Assembly (NCBI GenBank): GCA_903772945.1
Contig: CAICTM010000043.1
Location: 1-64,000 of the forward strand
Reading direction: 5' to 3'
Length of the DNA stretch: 64,000 bases
Source of the DNA: Seminavis robusta
Lineage: Eukaryota; Bacillariophyta; Bacillariophyceae; Naviculales; Naviculaceae
Made by a program: the position numbers and the translations under genes. This document shows, one piece after another, positions 53,622 through 64,000 of this stretch. The stretch's first letter is position 1, and the number at the start of each line of letters is the position of its first letter. The notes beneath the pieces were generated by a model that ran no database searches, was not told where the DNA came from, and was given only the letters and a program-made list of their open reading frames with translations.

Positions 53622-54920
53622 CTATAGGTCATTGGCTTGCCCTTCATAGTAATCTTCGTCTGAATCTTCCTTTCGTTGCAGTGCCTTCCAAAAGAGCTTG
53701 GTTGTTTTGGTATGTAGGCCTCCTTGTAACAGGAGATGCTGTTGCTTGGTGGCGTCTCGCTCCCCGCGGATGCGATTGGTCCGTGCCTCGGCCTTTTGAA
53801 TATCCGCCAGGGAAACCCCGGCGTTGAGCAACCGAAAGAGTCGTTCTTCGGCGTCCAATCTCCTGGCCTTGGTGCATTTGCATTTTGGATTGTTACTGTG
53901 GTTGTTGCTGGTGTTCTTTTTCTTGTCGCTTTCGTAGGCTTCCAAATTCTCGTAGGTTTGTGAGTGTTGCGCCTTCCAGCCGAGGGAGAGCGGAACACCT
54001 TCGTGGACGGAGGGATTATCTCCGACAATCAGTGCGTGCTCGTGGACTAGTACGGTGGAGAATTGGACTCGCTTTTCGAGCAAGGCTTGTAGATCCAGTG
54101 CATCCGAGTCTGCTGCCCCAAAGCTCTGTTGATTCAAGGACCATCCCTCGTCTCCCAAAGACGCATCGTTGTCGGCGCAGAAGTCGTTGGATAAGGACAT
54201 TTGTAGCATCGTCGAGTCTTCCATGAGAAGCATCGTCAAGGAGGAGGACCGGCGAGTGTTGCAGGTTCCGTTCTTGAGAATGCCCTTGAGCGGAGACGCC
54301 GGGAGCTTGTCGGGAACCAGAGAAGATTTTCGTTTGCTCTTTCGGTGAACGACGCTGGATCGTTTGTTGGGAGTCAAGAGACATCCCAAGCTGCCTTCGG
54401 TGTTGTTGTTATTGCTGTCTTGTGTGTCATTCTCGGACTCGTCACCGGTCTCCGTAAAAGATGTCAAATCATCGAGCGTAAAAGAATTCTGAGAGTCTCC
54501 CTTGAAGTCTGTCCGCGCTTTTGGTGGTGGAATGTCGTCTCGTGTTGGATCAAAGACTCCCACTTGGTCTTCTACAAAGAATGCCTTGAGGTCGTCCAGA
54601 GACAAGGAGCGTTCGGAATCATTGAGATCTCCCACAGGGGCTTCTTCTTCGCTGCTACTGCTTCCTTGCGGTTCGTCCTTGTCTTGTTGTTGATGTGTAT
54701 ACTGGTATTCGCAACTGCTTCCCCATGATGAGGATTCTCCGGCAGTGGAGAGAGTATCGGCATGGCTGCAGTCGTTCATCAATAACCCGCGGTCAGGTTT
54801 GATGATATCTACGATACGGTCAATGTCGTCGTGGGGGTGATTGTGATCTACTGCTAGGCCAAAGTCAAAGCTCTCCAAAGCCCACTCGTCGTCTCTTCCT
54901 CGTGCAATCAAATCGTTCAT
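53622..54920 (-). CDS. diatom-type hypothetical protein sharing a domain with 56972-57649, 432 aa
   Basis: Most of the protein is acidic and Ser/Asp-rich (LNDSERSLSLDDLKAFF and NSFTLDDLTSFTE are two related helices), with a basic block (HRKSKRKSSLVPDK). Near the C-terminus is an ordered module: PLKGILKNG, then VQFSTVLVHEHALIVGDNPSVHEGVPLSLGW...YENLEAYE, a Cys pair (KCKC), and a closing helix (EERLFRLLNAGVSLADIQKAE). The same order (GILKKK, V.F..V...EH...G.NP.V..G.P....W, ER..LL..G) recurs in the neighbour at 56972, so the two are diverged paralogues or share a domain. I know no function. The start is the first ATG; it is a single exon. Confidence 0.75.
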   Translation of the reverse strand: MNDLIARGRDDEWALESFDFGLAVDHNHPHDDIDRIVDIIKPDRGLLMNDCSHADTLSTAGESSSWGSSCEYQYTHQQQDKDEPQGSSSSEEEAPVGDLNDSERSLSLDDLKAFFVEDQVGVFDPTRDDIPPPKARTDFKGDSQNSFTLDDLTSFTETGDESENDTQDSNNNNTEGSLGCLLTPNKRSSVVHRKSKRKSSLVPDKLPASPLKGILKNGTCNTRRSSSLTMLLMEDSTMLQMSLSNDFCADNDASLGDEGWSLNQQSFGAADSDALDLQALLEKRVQFSTVLVHEHALIVGDNPSVHEGVPLSLGWKAQHSQTYENLEAYESDKKKNTSNNHSNNPKCKCTKARRLDAEERLFRLLNAGVSLADIQKAEARTNRIRGERDATKQQHLLLQGGLHTKTTKLFWKALQRKEDSDEDYYEGQANDL

Positions 54921-56971
54921 AACTTAGTTGACAATGTGTTTCCCAGTGTCTTTTCTGGGCTAGCTAGTAGTTAGCTTTGGTTGTTTTGTTTTGTAATGAT
55001 CCAAGGTTGCTGCTTTTTGTGTGTCGTTGCTGGGAAGTCTGAATCAATCATGCCAGAGCTTTTCTGTTTCCTTCTCTTGGTTTCGGGTCGGTCTTGGCCT
55101 TATCTCTTGCCTGTCGCAGAACCGAAAGAAAGCGAGCGTTTGCCGAACCGTGCATCGAGCTTTTGACTGTTTCCTGGGGCTTTTTTAGGGCGCGCAGGGC
55201 AATCACAGGGCAAATGATCTAGTAGGTCATCAAAGGGGTCTCACTGTCTTGCTTTTGTGTGGAGGAGAGATAAGACAACCAAGAATGGAGATATGGCTAG
55301 GACAAAGTCAAGACATCCAGCTAACCAGCCAGGAACAAGATCGTCCAATCTGTAGGGAGATGGAGAGATTCGAATGAATAAAACGAAGCAACAAAGCATG
55401 CCAGGTGGCATGTAACAGTAGCCGTACATGTACCAGTCGAGGTCGGTTTGTTGCCACGGGAACTAGAATTGCGCAGCCACCAACGACGACTGCAATCAAC
55501 CGACCTAGTTTCGCCAATGGCTTCATTAGCTTCTACAGTCTCGATCTAGTTAGACCTCGAAAGAAACCAAGTGTTTCTTTGGACACCTGAAGCCCGAGTG
55601 GAAGCCCTTGGCTGGCGAACCATTTCCCCCTCCCAAGTACCGCTATCGGTAGTACCCCAGACCTGTTTTTCAACCAAGAGCTCGAACTACGCATACTGGT
55701 ACACGTAGTGGTGGTGCGGATGGGATAATCCATTCAGATTGGAACCTTTCTGCCAACAGTATCCCACTCCCAGCCCGTCTTCCACTCCCAGCCCTGTTTT
55801 AGTCTCCTTGTCGCCACAAGAACCGTTTCAACTGACCATCAACCCCGACTGGTTACCTGTGCCGGTCTGGACGCAGGAGTCGAGTCATCCGTCAAGATTG
55901 AAGTTTTATCCCAACTACCCAATAATACTGGCGAGTTCCGGATTACTGAAGAAGGTTCTTGAAAACCACTAGATAGATGGCAACTCGGGAAGACAACTTG
56001 GTCACGAGTTTTTGACACAAGTGATTAAAACTACAGTTGAAGGTGTCGTCCACACGTTAATAATAGAATTATGATTTGTTAACGTCGGTTCTCTTACACA
56101 TGATGGGTTGTTAGGATAGTGTACCCTTTGCCAATGCTGGGCGCGTGACCTTCAAGATTTGTTAGAGTTCTTTTGGCGTACCGGTTACGTTATTCGTCTA
56201 TGTAAATCGCCGGTTGCTAATCACTAGCTAGTTTTAGAGCTCCAGCTCTAGCTAGCTAGCTAGCTAGTAGAGCTAAAAGCTGCTTGTAACGAAGAGCTAT
56301 CTGAAAGTGCTCCGGTGCGGCTTTGCCTCCTGCAAAGCTGCGAAAGCAGAAAGCTGCGACTTGGAGGTTTTAGGAGCTCAGTGGATGTTGCAGGCTGCTC
56401 CTCTGCAGCCAGTGTGAACTACACTTTGGTCACCCAACAATTGCTGGGTTTATTAGGCAACCAAGAAGAGCAAGTGGACTACACGCAAGTTGGTGAAATA
56501 CAACAAATAATAGTGAATAATTTCTCAAAACATAGTAAGATGGAGTGGGAGCATGCTGGAAGAAACAAAATGTTGGCAGCAACCTGATCTGCTTCCTCTC
56601 CCATCCTACCAGTACCGAGGAAGCCAACCTGTGAGAAGGCCAGGAGAGCATCGAGATCGTTGTGGATGATGTGATTTCTGAGATCACTGCAGTATCTATC
56701 AGAAGACACACAAGACCTGAAATAAGAGCCGCATTGTCGCGGTTGCTTGCTTTTAATGACTAATGACACTGCTAGCTAGTAAAGAGACTGCATGACATGT
56801 TGTGAAGTAATCTATACATGGTTTTTGCATTGCAAGTGGACAACACAATATCTATATTCAAAGGTTCAAAAGAAGAGAGATTGAAAAAAGGTACCTGGAT
56901 AGGTGCCGGTACAGTGCACGATGTGCGGAGGTCGAAGAAGATAAAGTTCTGCTCGTTGAGGAGCGAAGGTG
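54921..56971. other. 2-kb gene-free stretch, AGCT-rich patch
   Basis: A dense AGCT patch (56222-56280) has a local dyad: TAGAGCTCCAGCTCTAGCTAG and following repeats. A second short AGCT word lies near 54959. TACCGGTAC words occur near 55640 and 56178. Open frames are short with no family marks, so I call no gene. Confidence 0.5.
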
Positions 56972-57649
56972 TCATTGCCGATCCGAGTTAGACCCGGCTT
57001 TTCGCCCATTTCGCAGTCGAAACCTTTTAATTAGTTTCCCGTATGCCTTGCTCCTGTCTCTGCTTGTTCTGCTTGTCTTGCTTGGTGATAGTACCGGTGC
57101 CTTGGAATCACTCGAAGCTGAGGCATTTGCAGCAGCTTCCCTTTGCCCCTGTCTCTTGGACATTTGTCTCATCAGTCGGATGGAGCTGATTTCATCTTCA
57201 GTCCGCTCGAGCTCAAATCTTGTAAAGCCCGATTTGACGAGAAGATCAATTCGTTCCCCTGGGGGCAGTTTGCGCACAGTGCGGGATGCAGTGTTCTCTT
57301 CGGCTCTTGCTAGCTCAAAATCATCGACCGACGTCACTTCGTAGGATTGGGCCTGCCACTCAATTTCAATGGGAGGACCTCCATCTGCAACAGCAGGATT
57401 GACGCCGAGGGTAATAGGATGTTCATTGATTTCTACAGAGTCGAATGTAACGGATGTTCCAAGCGAAGCTAAACTGCTGCTCATGGAAAGGTACATTGAC
57501 GACAAGGATTCCTCTACCGTTTTCTTCTTGAGAATCCCTCTGCCAGAGGAATTGGAAGCCAATGAAGCACTTTCCAGATTGAGTGCTATGCATTTGGAAC
57601 CGAAGGAGGCAAGCGAAATTGAGAGGTCATCATGGCTATCAACACTCAT
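56972..57649 (-). CDS. diatom-type hypothetical protein, paralogue of the 53622-54920 product, 225 aa
   Basis: After a Ser/Leu-rich N-terminus the module GILKKKTVEES, VTFDSVEINEHPITLGVNPA, GGPPIEIEWQAQSYEVTSVD and DFELARAEEN appears, then a helix ERIDLLVKSGFTRFELERTE and a basic Ser/Arg tail (SKTSRTSRDRSKAYGK, FRLRNGRK). The order and spacing match the C-terminal module of the larger neighbour, so this looks like a shortened member of the same family, lacking the long acidic N-terminal part. No catalytic or binding motif is recognised. The start is ATG in ACAATGAGTG context. It is a single exon and ends close to the start of a GGTACC-containing stretch. Confidence 0.75.
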   Translation of the reverse strand: MSVDSHDDLSISLASFGSKCIALNLESASLASNSSGRGILKKKTVEESLSSMYLSMSSSLASLGTSVTFDSVEINEHPITLGVNPAVADGGPPIEIEWQAQSYEVTSVDDFELARAEENTASRTVRKLPPGERIDLLVKSGFTRFELERTEDEISSIRLMRQMSKRQGQREAAANASASSDSKAPVLSPSKTSRTSRDRSKAYGKLIKRFRLRNGRKAGSNSDRQ

Positions 57650-59787
57650 TGTTATCGTTGACTGGTGAGATTCAGCAGTCGAGCAATTGGGAACTTGGGA
57701 GCCCGCTCAAATTGTGGGCTCCAATCGAGAGAAAAAGACAACCCCTCGTCGCCAACACTGTTCTGAGCTGCAGACTGTTACTTGACCAGTCTACACGAGT
57801 ACTGCATTATTTAAGTCGGTGCCTCTCCTATGAGGCAATGCTACTATCAAGTACCAAGTGACATTGAAACTCATTGACACTGTCACCTAGTCGTGATTTC
57901 GGAGAAATGACCCCGAGGTGTTTAGGACTTATTTGATCGATTGGAGCTCTTCGTCAAAAGAATCTCGAATCACTCGCACTTCTGAGCCCCTTCTTGTTCC
58001 AAGGTAAATAATGGCTAAAGTAAGAGTATTAGGAATAATAAAAGATAACAAAGGCTAAGCTAGCATAAAGGTACTGATTATTCAAAAGCAATTCATTTTA
58101 GTAAGAGCAATATATTTCTTGAAGGGCCAAACTTGTGTGACAGTTTGGTGACCGTTGATCGCAGACATTTTCGTAAACGTACTGGATGGATTCAGACATC
58201 GTCGCAGCAGGTTGTGACGACGGCAACTGTAGAAGATTGAACTCCGCTCCTTCCTCAGTGTTCCACTATCTACTAGCTAGCTAACTGGCTACTAGAGCAC
58301 TTTCGGATGGCATGGCAGGCTGAAGAAACGTTGCAACGTTGTGTTGACTGATTGAATCTGGAGCTGGAACGGAGCTCCTGTTGATCTGTAGAGAGCTATT
58401 GCAATGCACAAACCACTGGAGCTCAGTTTGCTAGTTATTACGGTACCCTACTCCACATCAAAGCAAACTATTTGAAGTGTCCTGTGCTTGTGGCACGGCA
58501 GCTGCAGTGGGGACTGAAGCCAACTTCTAACTTCTGCATTCAACTCTACAAAAGATCACTCTTTGTCTTTGCCGCTTTATCTCCAGTCAAGTTATAAAGT
58601 TGCGACTTTGTTCCAAGTCGCATTTCCAACCACAAAGAATGTGATACTTGTGAAAAGAAAAGAAAACAACGAAAGCAAGGGGAAGCCGAGTTCCTCCTCT
58701 CTACAGCAAAGTGCCTACCGTAGGACCTTGGCCTTCTTCGCAAAAGGTAGGTTCTTCGACACCTTTCGACAGATTGCTTGAGTGGATAGACAAATCGCTT
58801 GAGTGGATAGCGGTTTGTTCTGTCCACCTGCAGGTAACTTACCGAGCTCCTACAATAGACGTTTGCTTGTTCTGTCTACCGGTACCCGGTACCAATGGTG
58901 TAAGCTACTGAGCTACGATAGGCTTTCGTCACAGCGCGAGTATTGGTAATGATACCGGTAGTCTTTTGCTACCAATAGGGTTAGTAATGCAGGTATGTAG
59001 GTGCTCCTGGTGCCGCCGTGCAGTCTAGACCTCCATTGCCTATCGTAGCGCTTCCAGGCTGGTGCCGCTGCAGTACCGGTATCGGTACCGGTACCTCAAT
59101 GACTTTGAAGAGGCACAATGACCCATCTCAGAAGTGCTTTACAAACCTGGTTTAGTCGCGTTTCTTGTAACGTAAGAAAACACGGTACTATTAATAGTAC
59201 GTGTACCGGTCCGTACCGTACGTCTGTTCCGTGCCGGTGCCGATAGAAGTCCCTCCTCTTGAACATGTACTGTATTTTACCTTCTGGGCCAAAGGATTGG
59301 TTCCAGTCGAACGATGCTGTGGCTCGGTCCATTGCGAAGGTCGTACTGGCTGCTCTCAACGTAATTTTGGGATTAGCACGTGTCTCGTTCAGCTTTGAAG
59401 GCCACCAAGGCGCACCCTTGTCCTCGATGGCGCACCCCTGCTCTGGTCCTGGGCACCGACCGTAGACCCAAAATGAGCACTCAACCTCATTCGTCATTGG
59501 CATTGCCAATCATAGTGCGCGCACCCTCCTCGGAGATTCTTTAGCTGCGCTAACCTGATGTGCACTATGGCAGTTGAGTAGTCAACCATCTCTTGCGTCA
59601 TGAAGATCTGTGATTCTTGCTAACGGCTTGGCTGGCAGTTGGGTTGCACCCTGTGGTTTCGTAAGTGGTGGTAATTTTGTTTGTTTACAATACTTGTTGG
59701 CCAAACTACAGCGTCGCGAAACATAAACTTCTTCCTCCTCCTCCTTGATAGGCGCTTTTCCAACAGCACCTCGTCTGAATCCTGACG
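57650..59787. other. 2.1-kb gene-free stretch with GGTACC clusters
   Basis: Palindromic ACCGGTACC-type words cluster at 58877-58895, 59073-59096 and 59202-59240 (GTACCGGTCCGTACCGTAC). An AGCT run is at 58272-58282. No coding feature is supported. Confidence 0.5.
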
Positions 59788-61044
59788 ATGATTGAAACCG
59801 CAACAAACAACCAAAGCGATACATTGGAGGCCAAGATGTCATATGAGTCGTTCAAGGGATATGGCTCTCATGATCTAGATGCAACGGGAGACATGAAGAT
59901 GGCTGCAAACCCCACCTCGGCTGAGTTCTCTATGAACGACAAAGAGCACCAGATGACGACTTACCTGCCTGACGACTCTCTCTATGAATGTGGGGCAATC
60001 CCTAGGAGTGGATTCGGCTTGTGTGGGGCTACCGAGCAATTCGATAACATTGCAAACATCTTATGCATGCAAGACGATGCCTCCCGTGACGCCACTGAAT
60101 CTCGATTCTCCGAGGAATCAGATGAAAGGGACGAAATCTTCAAGGTGGAAGTATTCAAGGATGCGTTGGATCCAAACTCTCACAAACTTGGGAAGTACTG
60201 GAAAAAGGTCAAGGTGACTGCTTCTGCCGCCGAGGACCGTGCCATTGCGGTTTTGGAAAGGGCGGAGAAAGCAGGTTACATGAGCGGCGACACCATGCAG
60301 CAGGTGAGGGCCAGAAAGGCCGCCAAAGCGTACGCATCAGAATTGGAAGCTGCAAGGGCCAAGGCCAAAGCCAAGGAGTATGCAGAGAAAATCACTTTGG
60401 AGCAAGAAGTTGCGACGGACAAGGCGAAAAAAATAGCCAAGGCAAAGGCAAAGGCCGCCGAAAAGGCTCAGAAGAAGGCCAAAGCCAAGGCCAAGGCGGC
60501 CGCCAAAGCTGCTGCCAAGGCTGAAGAAGACTTCTTGGCGGCCGAAATGGCAGAGGAAGAGGCTATCGCGAGGGCCGAGGCTCTAGAAGAGGCGAAGGCG
60601 AGAGTCCACGCCATCGAAGACGATAAGAGCCTCGAGGAGGCTCAGGAGGATGTTCGAGCTATGAGGCTCGAGGCATTGATGGAAGCAGAGCTCAAGAAAT
60701 CTAAAAGCAAGGAATCGGTGACATCCCTTCAAGACTTGATGAAGTCCAAATCCAAGGATTCGATGTTGTCATTTCATGCATTGAAGAGGTCTAAATCCAA
60801 GGAATCGGTTGGATCGCAGTCAGCCTTGAAGAAAGCCCCATCCAAAACGGAGAGTTTTGGGGATGTGGACTCACTCAACGACAGGGCAAAGAATTTGTTT
60901 GGTGGAAGGAAAAGATCGTCCAAGGTTCGTGTGGATGCCGCACCTACTTCAGGCGCATCGATTGAGGACGAATTGAGAAGCTTACACGAACAAGCTGCTG
61001 GGCTCATCACGTCCATCCGGAAAAAGGATGCGAATAAGGCATAG
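59788..61044 (+). CDS. Ala/Lys/Glu-rich coiled-coil protein with KSKE/DS repeats, 418 aa
   Basis: The first 130 residues are mixed and acidic. A Lys/Trp-containing link (HKLGKYWKKVKVTASAAEDR) leads into a long, uninterrupted helix of Ala, Lys and Glu (about 160-310: RKAAKAYASELEAARAKAKA and similar), which should form a coiled coil or a single alpha-helix. Then comes a Ser/Lys part with three spaced repeats: KSKSKESVTSLQDL, KSKSKDSMLSFHAL and RSKSKESVGSQSAL. The end is LRSLHEQAAGLITSIRKKD. Repeated Ser within basic context suggests phosphorylation by a basophilic kinase. I do not recognise the family; a structural or scaffold role is inferred. ATG at 59788; an in-frame ATG at residue 17 is the alternative start. 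Confidence 0.75.
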   Translation: MIETATNNQSDTLEAKMSYESFKGYGSHDLDATGDMKMAANPTSAEFSMNDKEHQMTTYLPDDSLYECGAIPRSGFGLCGATEQFDNIANILCMQDDASRDATESRFSEESDERDEIFKVEVFKDALDPNSHKLGKYWKKVKVTASAAEDRAIAVLERAEKAGYMSGDTMQQVRARKAAKAYASELEAARAKAKAKEYAEKITLEQEVATDKAKKIAKAKAKAAEKAQKKAKAKAKAAAKAAAKAEEDFLAAEMAEEEAIARAEALEEAKARVHAIEDDKSLEEAQEDVRAMRLEALMEAELKKSKSKESVTSLQDLMKSKSKDSMLSFHALKRSKSKESVGSQSALKKAPSKTESFGDVDSLNDRAKNLFGGRKRSSKVRVDAAPTSGASIEDELRSLHEQAAGLITSIRKKDANKA

Positions 61045-63517
61045 AATGGTTGGAGGGAGGAGGACGGAATTGGCACCACAGCTTGCCCATTACTTGCCTT
61101 TTGGCATGATCCATGAATTGTACACGCAGTTGAGCTGACTGGAAGGAATCCTTAGTTATCATTACAGAGTAGTTATAACGTTGTTTTTAGTCGATTTTTG
61201 AAGTTACGGAACCTGTCGACCGAGGGCCTTCCATGCCCTGCAAGCTTTTGAGCTTGCCATCCGCACTATAACAGCTACTATAGCTAGCTACTTGCCAAAG
61301 GATGCGCTTCAAAACGAAAGAGAGGCATATTGAAAACTAGAAAGATTCGAGAGTCACCTCCCACTGACGCAACATTCCACTTTGGTGCTATCCCCTTGCA
61401 TTATCTTCCGAGCCCTTTCATAGAGCCGTCTTATCCTGGTTCAAACCAACCATAGAGCCCCAGGATGGACTAGTAGACCGTCTTGGTTCTTGGTCATGAT
61501 CCAAAAAGGATCAATGATGACCATATCATTCTCGTCGTCACGGGTTGGAGTGCTACAGATAATGAGAGAAGCAAGCCAAAAGTGAGACGGTCATGGCTAC
61601 GATCAGGGCAAAATGGAATCAGCTTGAGAAGAACGGCAGTCTTGTGGAGGCCCCACACTCCTCATCCAACATCCAATTTCTCGACATGGACTTCGAAACC
61701 TCAGAAATTTAATAGAAAAGTTTTGGAATGCGTTTGTCAATCAACTGTACTCAGACAGGGATAACAGTTTACTTCCTCACAGGCGAGCCACGTCGAGAAG
61801 AGGATGTTTGGAAATCTTTTGGAAAGACTGGATGGGCGGACTTATCGCTGCTGTTCCTTCGTTCGTCGCGGCAAATCCCCCGCAGCGAATGTTTTCTTCT
61901 TACCTTAGCGATCATCTTGTTGTCTGCTTCGTAACGATTAATTCATTCATTGTGCTGTCCTCCGGCTTTGTTTTATGGCCAGGATGCTGAAGTGAGAGAG
62001 ACCACCAACCATCCAATTTTCAATCTCCATCGAGCAAAGTCCGTATCTTTATTGGAAGCCAGCAAGGCGAAGCAGAACTTATCACAAAAATGTCGCGTCG
62101 GGTGCTTCGTGGTGAATCTCTGAACCAATGATCCTGAACCGAGCCGATCCTACTGGTACAATGTACCTGGTACCATGTACCGCACCGGTACCGCACTTCC
62201 CTCGTATTATCACTGCCCGCTCTAGCTCAGTGGCTGGGTACCGTACCGGTACTCGTACCATAGCCAGAGGTTTGTGTCATGTCATTGCAGGAGAGCTCCC
62301 ACTTTTTCAAAGAATGTTGTCACTGTGGACGTGGCTGCTTTGGGCATGGCTGCCCACGACGATAATGGGCAAGTTTGGTTGTGGCAGACTGATGTTAGTG
62401 TTACGGTTTGGGGTGAGTGGATGAGTGGATACGAAGTGCCATTTACCACCAGCCGAGGTATTTCGTGCAATTGTAGTGCCATCATGATCATCCTGTTCCC
62501 TTCTTTTAGAAGCTGAGTTTGGAACTGCTTTCGTCGTTGTCGCAGCAACATTGGTGGCTGGAACCCAGTTCCTCCCGCTTTAGGAGGGCTGCCCTTTTGG
62601 TTGCAAGCATGATTGGACCTCTACCGGTACCAAATGCTGACAGTTGTAGTTTCAGGCTCCACATTATTTTGCAGTTGATTCCCCAGCAAGCCACTCCCCT
62701 GATGAAACGAAATCGCAGTTTCGGATGCTGTTGCCATCATCATCCATCATGAAGTACTGTATTGCTGCAATGCATTCCTTTGCCGAGCAGTACTCCCACC
62801 AAGAACGCAATCACCAATACCACGATGTTTCTCCGGCTTTTGGATGAAACAGATCTGGCTACCTGGTACTACACAGTGTACTGGCTACCAGGTACCGTAT
62901 GCATACCTCTATCTACTAGTATCTAGCTATGAATGGATTCCGCAGAATCATAGTAGAACAGTGACAATCGTAACAAGAAGGATCTACTATCTCTACTAAA
63001 TGGCCAGCAACAGCATGGTGAACAGTCTGCTCTTGGCTCTTGGCGGCTTGTGTTGCATGGGTCCACGGTCCACGGTCGCAGGAGTCAAATCGTCATTCCG
63101 TACCGCTACCTGTATCTCGGGCACACGTTTCGTCCATACAGGTAGACTGTGAGATCTTCACACGATAAGTTCTTGAATCGATATCTTGTGGGCTACTCGA
63201 GAGCTACTTTCAGTGACCTGCAACATCAGCTCATGTGGACTAGCCTGTGACTGTGCCTATGGTGCTACATGTAGAACAAGATCGATCGATCCAAGAAAAG
63301 AACAAAAGTGGGGAATGAATCGAATCGAATCAGAATCGGGGCTGCAGAGGTGCAGAGGCGCATGCGCCCTTTTCGCGCGAAGCTTCACTACGTGGTATCA
63401 GTCACTCATTTCTAGTGACTGACACTCGCTTCACGGAAGCAAGGATCCGAGGCATTTTCGACACAAACACAAAACAAAGGCAAAAGTCGATTATTTCCGC
63501 AGTAGTTACAAATCACC
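61045..63517. other. 2.5-kb gene-free stretch before the last gene
   Basis: An AGCT run is at 61279-61290. A GGTACC/ACCGGTAC cluster is described separately (62140-62260), and a GAATCGAATCGAATCAG word (63316-63332) lies 185 bp before the last gene. Several frames are open for 60-100 codons but show no marks of real proteins. Confidence 0.5.
62140..62260. repeat. GGTACC / ACCGGTAC palindrome cluster
   Basis: Within 120 bp the words GGTACAATGTACC, CTGGTACCATGTACC, GCACCGGTACCGC, GGGTACCGTACCGGTAC and TCGTACCA occur, so the stretch is built of overlapping self-complementary hexamers. No coding feature is supported. Confidence 0.7.
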
Positions 63518-64000
63518 ATGATGAAACATGTACTACTACTACAACTCCTCTTGTTATTATTGTTCTCCCAGCCAGCCCATGGATTTGCCTCGTACTTGCT
63601 GAACAAGATGGGCTGCATGACCGACTTGGATACTACGGAGGTAATTATGAATAACCAAGTCGTGGCGTCGGAAGACAGCGATCATCCCAATGTCCACTTG
63701 GAAATTGTCCAGCAACAAGGCGCCATGGTCGAACTGAAATTGATTGTTCCCGAGGAATTGCAAGATGTTCAATTTGTCGTGGACATTTTGTACCCGGAAG
63801 AAGACGTCGTCGTCGTCAAGGCCAAGTTGGTCCATGGTCAATGCGACCACGACAAGCGAGTGGCAGCCCGCAGCGGCGATACCGTGACACTGCAATTTTG
63901 GAGCGACGACCAGTGTGTTTCCGTGGTGGCGGGATGGGCCACGGGGCATGAAGCCGTCCGTTTGACACCCGTCTTGCAAGTATGTCCACAGGCAGGAGAA
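63518..64000 (+). CDS. secreted or membrane protein, N-terminal part only (cut by window end)
   Basis: The frame is open for 161 codons to the last base, so the gene continues beyond the window. It begins MMKHVLLLQLLLLLLFSQP, a strong signal peptide, probably cleaved near AHG/FASYLL. The following 140 residues look like a beta-rich extracellular domain with at least four Cys (KMGCM, HGQCD, DDQCV, VCPQ) and a string EEDVVVVKAKLVHG. It is not preceded by an AFAP-type plastid motif apart from HGFAS, which is borderline. The family is not recognised. The start is chosen as the first of two ATGs (ACCATGATG). Confidence 0.7.
   Translation, partial: MMKHVLLLQLLLLLLFSQPAHGFASYLLNKMGCMTDLDTTEVIMNNQVVASEDSDHPNVHLEIVQQQGAMVELKLIVPEELQDVQFVVDILYPEEDVVVVKAKLVHGQCDHDKRVAARSGDTVTLQFWSDDQCVSVVAGWATGHEAVRLTPVLQVCPQAGE

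Noticed and set aside
56315-56769. Open frames on both strands near the AGCT patch
   Set aside because: They are short, overlap each other on opposite strands, and a GTGRMG-like string alone is not evidence of a nucleotide-binding protein.

Overview
This is nuclear DNA of a photosynthetic stramenopile, almost certainly a diatom. The evidence is a fucoxanthin chlorophyll a/c-binding protein (36037-36741) whose presequence carries the diatom 'AFAP' plastid-targeting motif, short spliceosomal introns (55-143 bp, GT-AG), loosely spaced genes on both strands, and several lineage-type hypothetical proteins. A raphid pennate such as Seminavis is my guess from the style of the sequence, in particular the many intergenic AGCT and GGTACC runs; it is not proven.

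Layout. 1-6.6 kb is accessory DNA: an unassigned acidic ORF, a broken PiggyBac-type transposase, an inverted repeat, an AATCCA/TGGATT hairpin, and a two-copy tandem duplication over decayed minus-strand coding sequence. 6.7-12 kb holds a multispan membrane protein, a DGAT2-type acyltransferase and a membrane-anchored U-box protein with three internal repeats. 12.2-17.5 kb holds SPT5 (six exons, the first only 5 nt) and, divergently, an ER DnaJ. 18.4-22.6 kb holds two membrane proteins, a plastid-targeted Cys-rich protein with an apparent GT-AC intron, and a Lys-rich protein. 23.9-30.5 kb is the densest part: bifunctional lysine-ketoglutarate reductase/saccharopine dehydrogenase (nine exons), then divergent cardiolipin synthase and lipoate octanoyltransferase genes. 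33-38.4 kb has a diatom-type hypothetical, MED31, the FCP and an alpha/beta hydrolase. 40.4-49 kb has a TPR-like protein, a His/Cys-motif protein, a monoacylglycerol-lipase-like hydrolase, choline/ethanolamine kinase and proteasome beta-4. 50-64 kb has an 855-residue AIG1/IMAP-like GTPase with a SAM-like region and a Cys/His cluster, two related hypothetical proteins sharing a domain, an Ala/Lys-rich coiled-coil protein, and the start of a secreted protein cut by the window end.

Functional themes are ordinary nuclear housekeeping (transcription: SPT5, MED31; protein quality control: DnaJ, U-box, proteasome) and lipid or mitochondrial metabolism (DGAT2, cardiolipin synthase, choline/ethanolamine kinase, MAG-lipase-like, LIPT2, AASS). 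Genes are not in operons, but several pairs are divergent over 0.2-0.5 kb (CRLS/LIPT2, SPT5/DnaJ, MED31/FCP, DGAT2/U-box). The most unusual items are the immune-type GTPase, the piggyBac remnant with traceable lesions, the GT-AC intron, the 5-nt first exon, and three families of short intergenic motifs (AGCT runs, GGTACC/ACCGGT runs, GAATCGA runs) that sit non-randomly near gene ends and starts.
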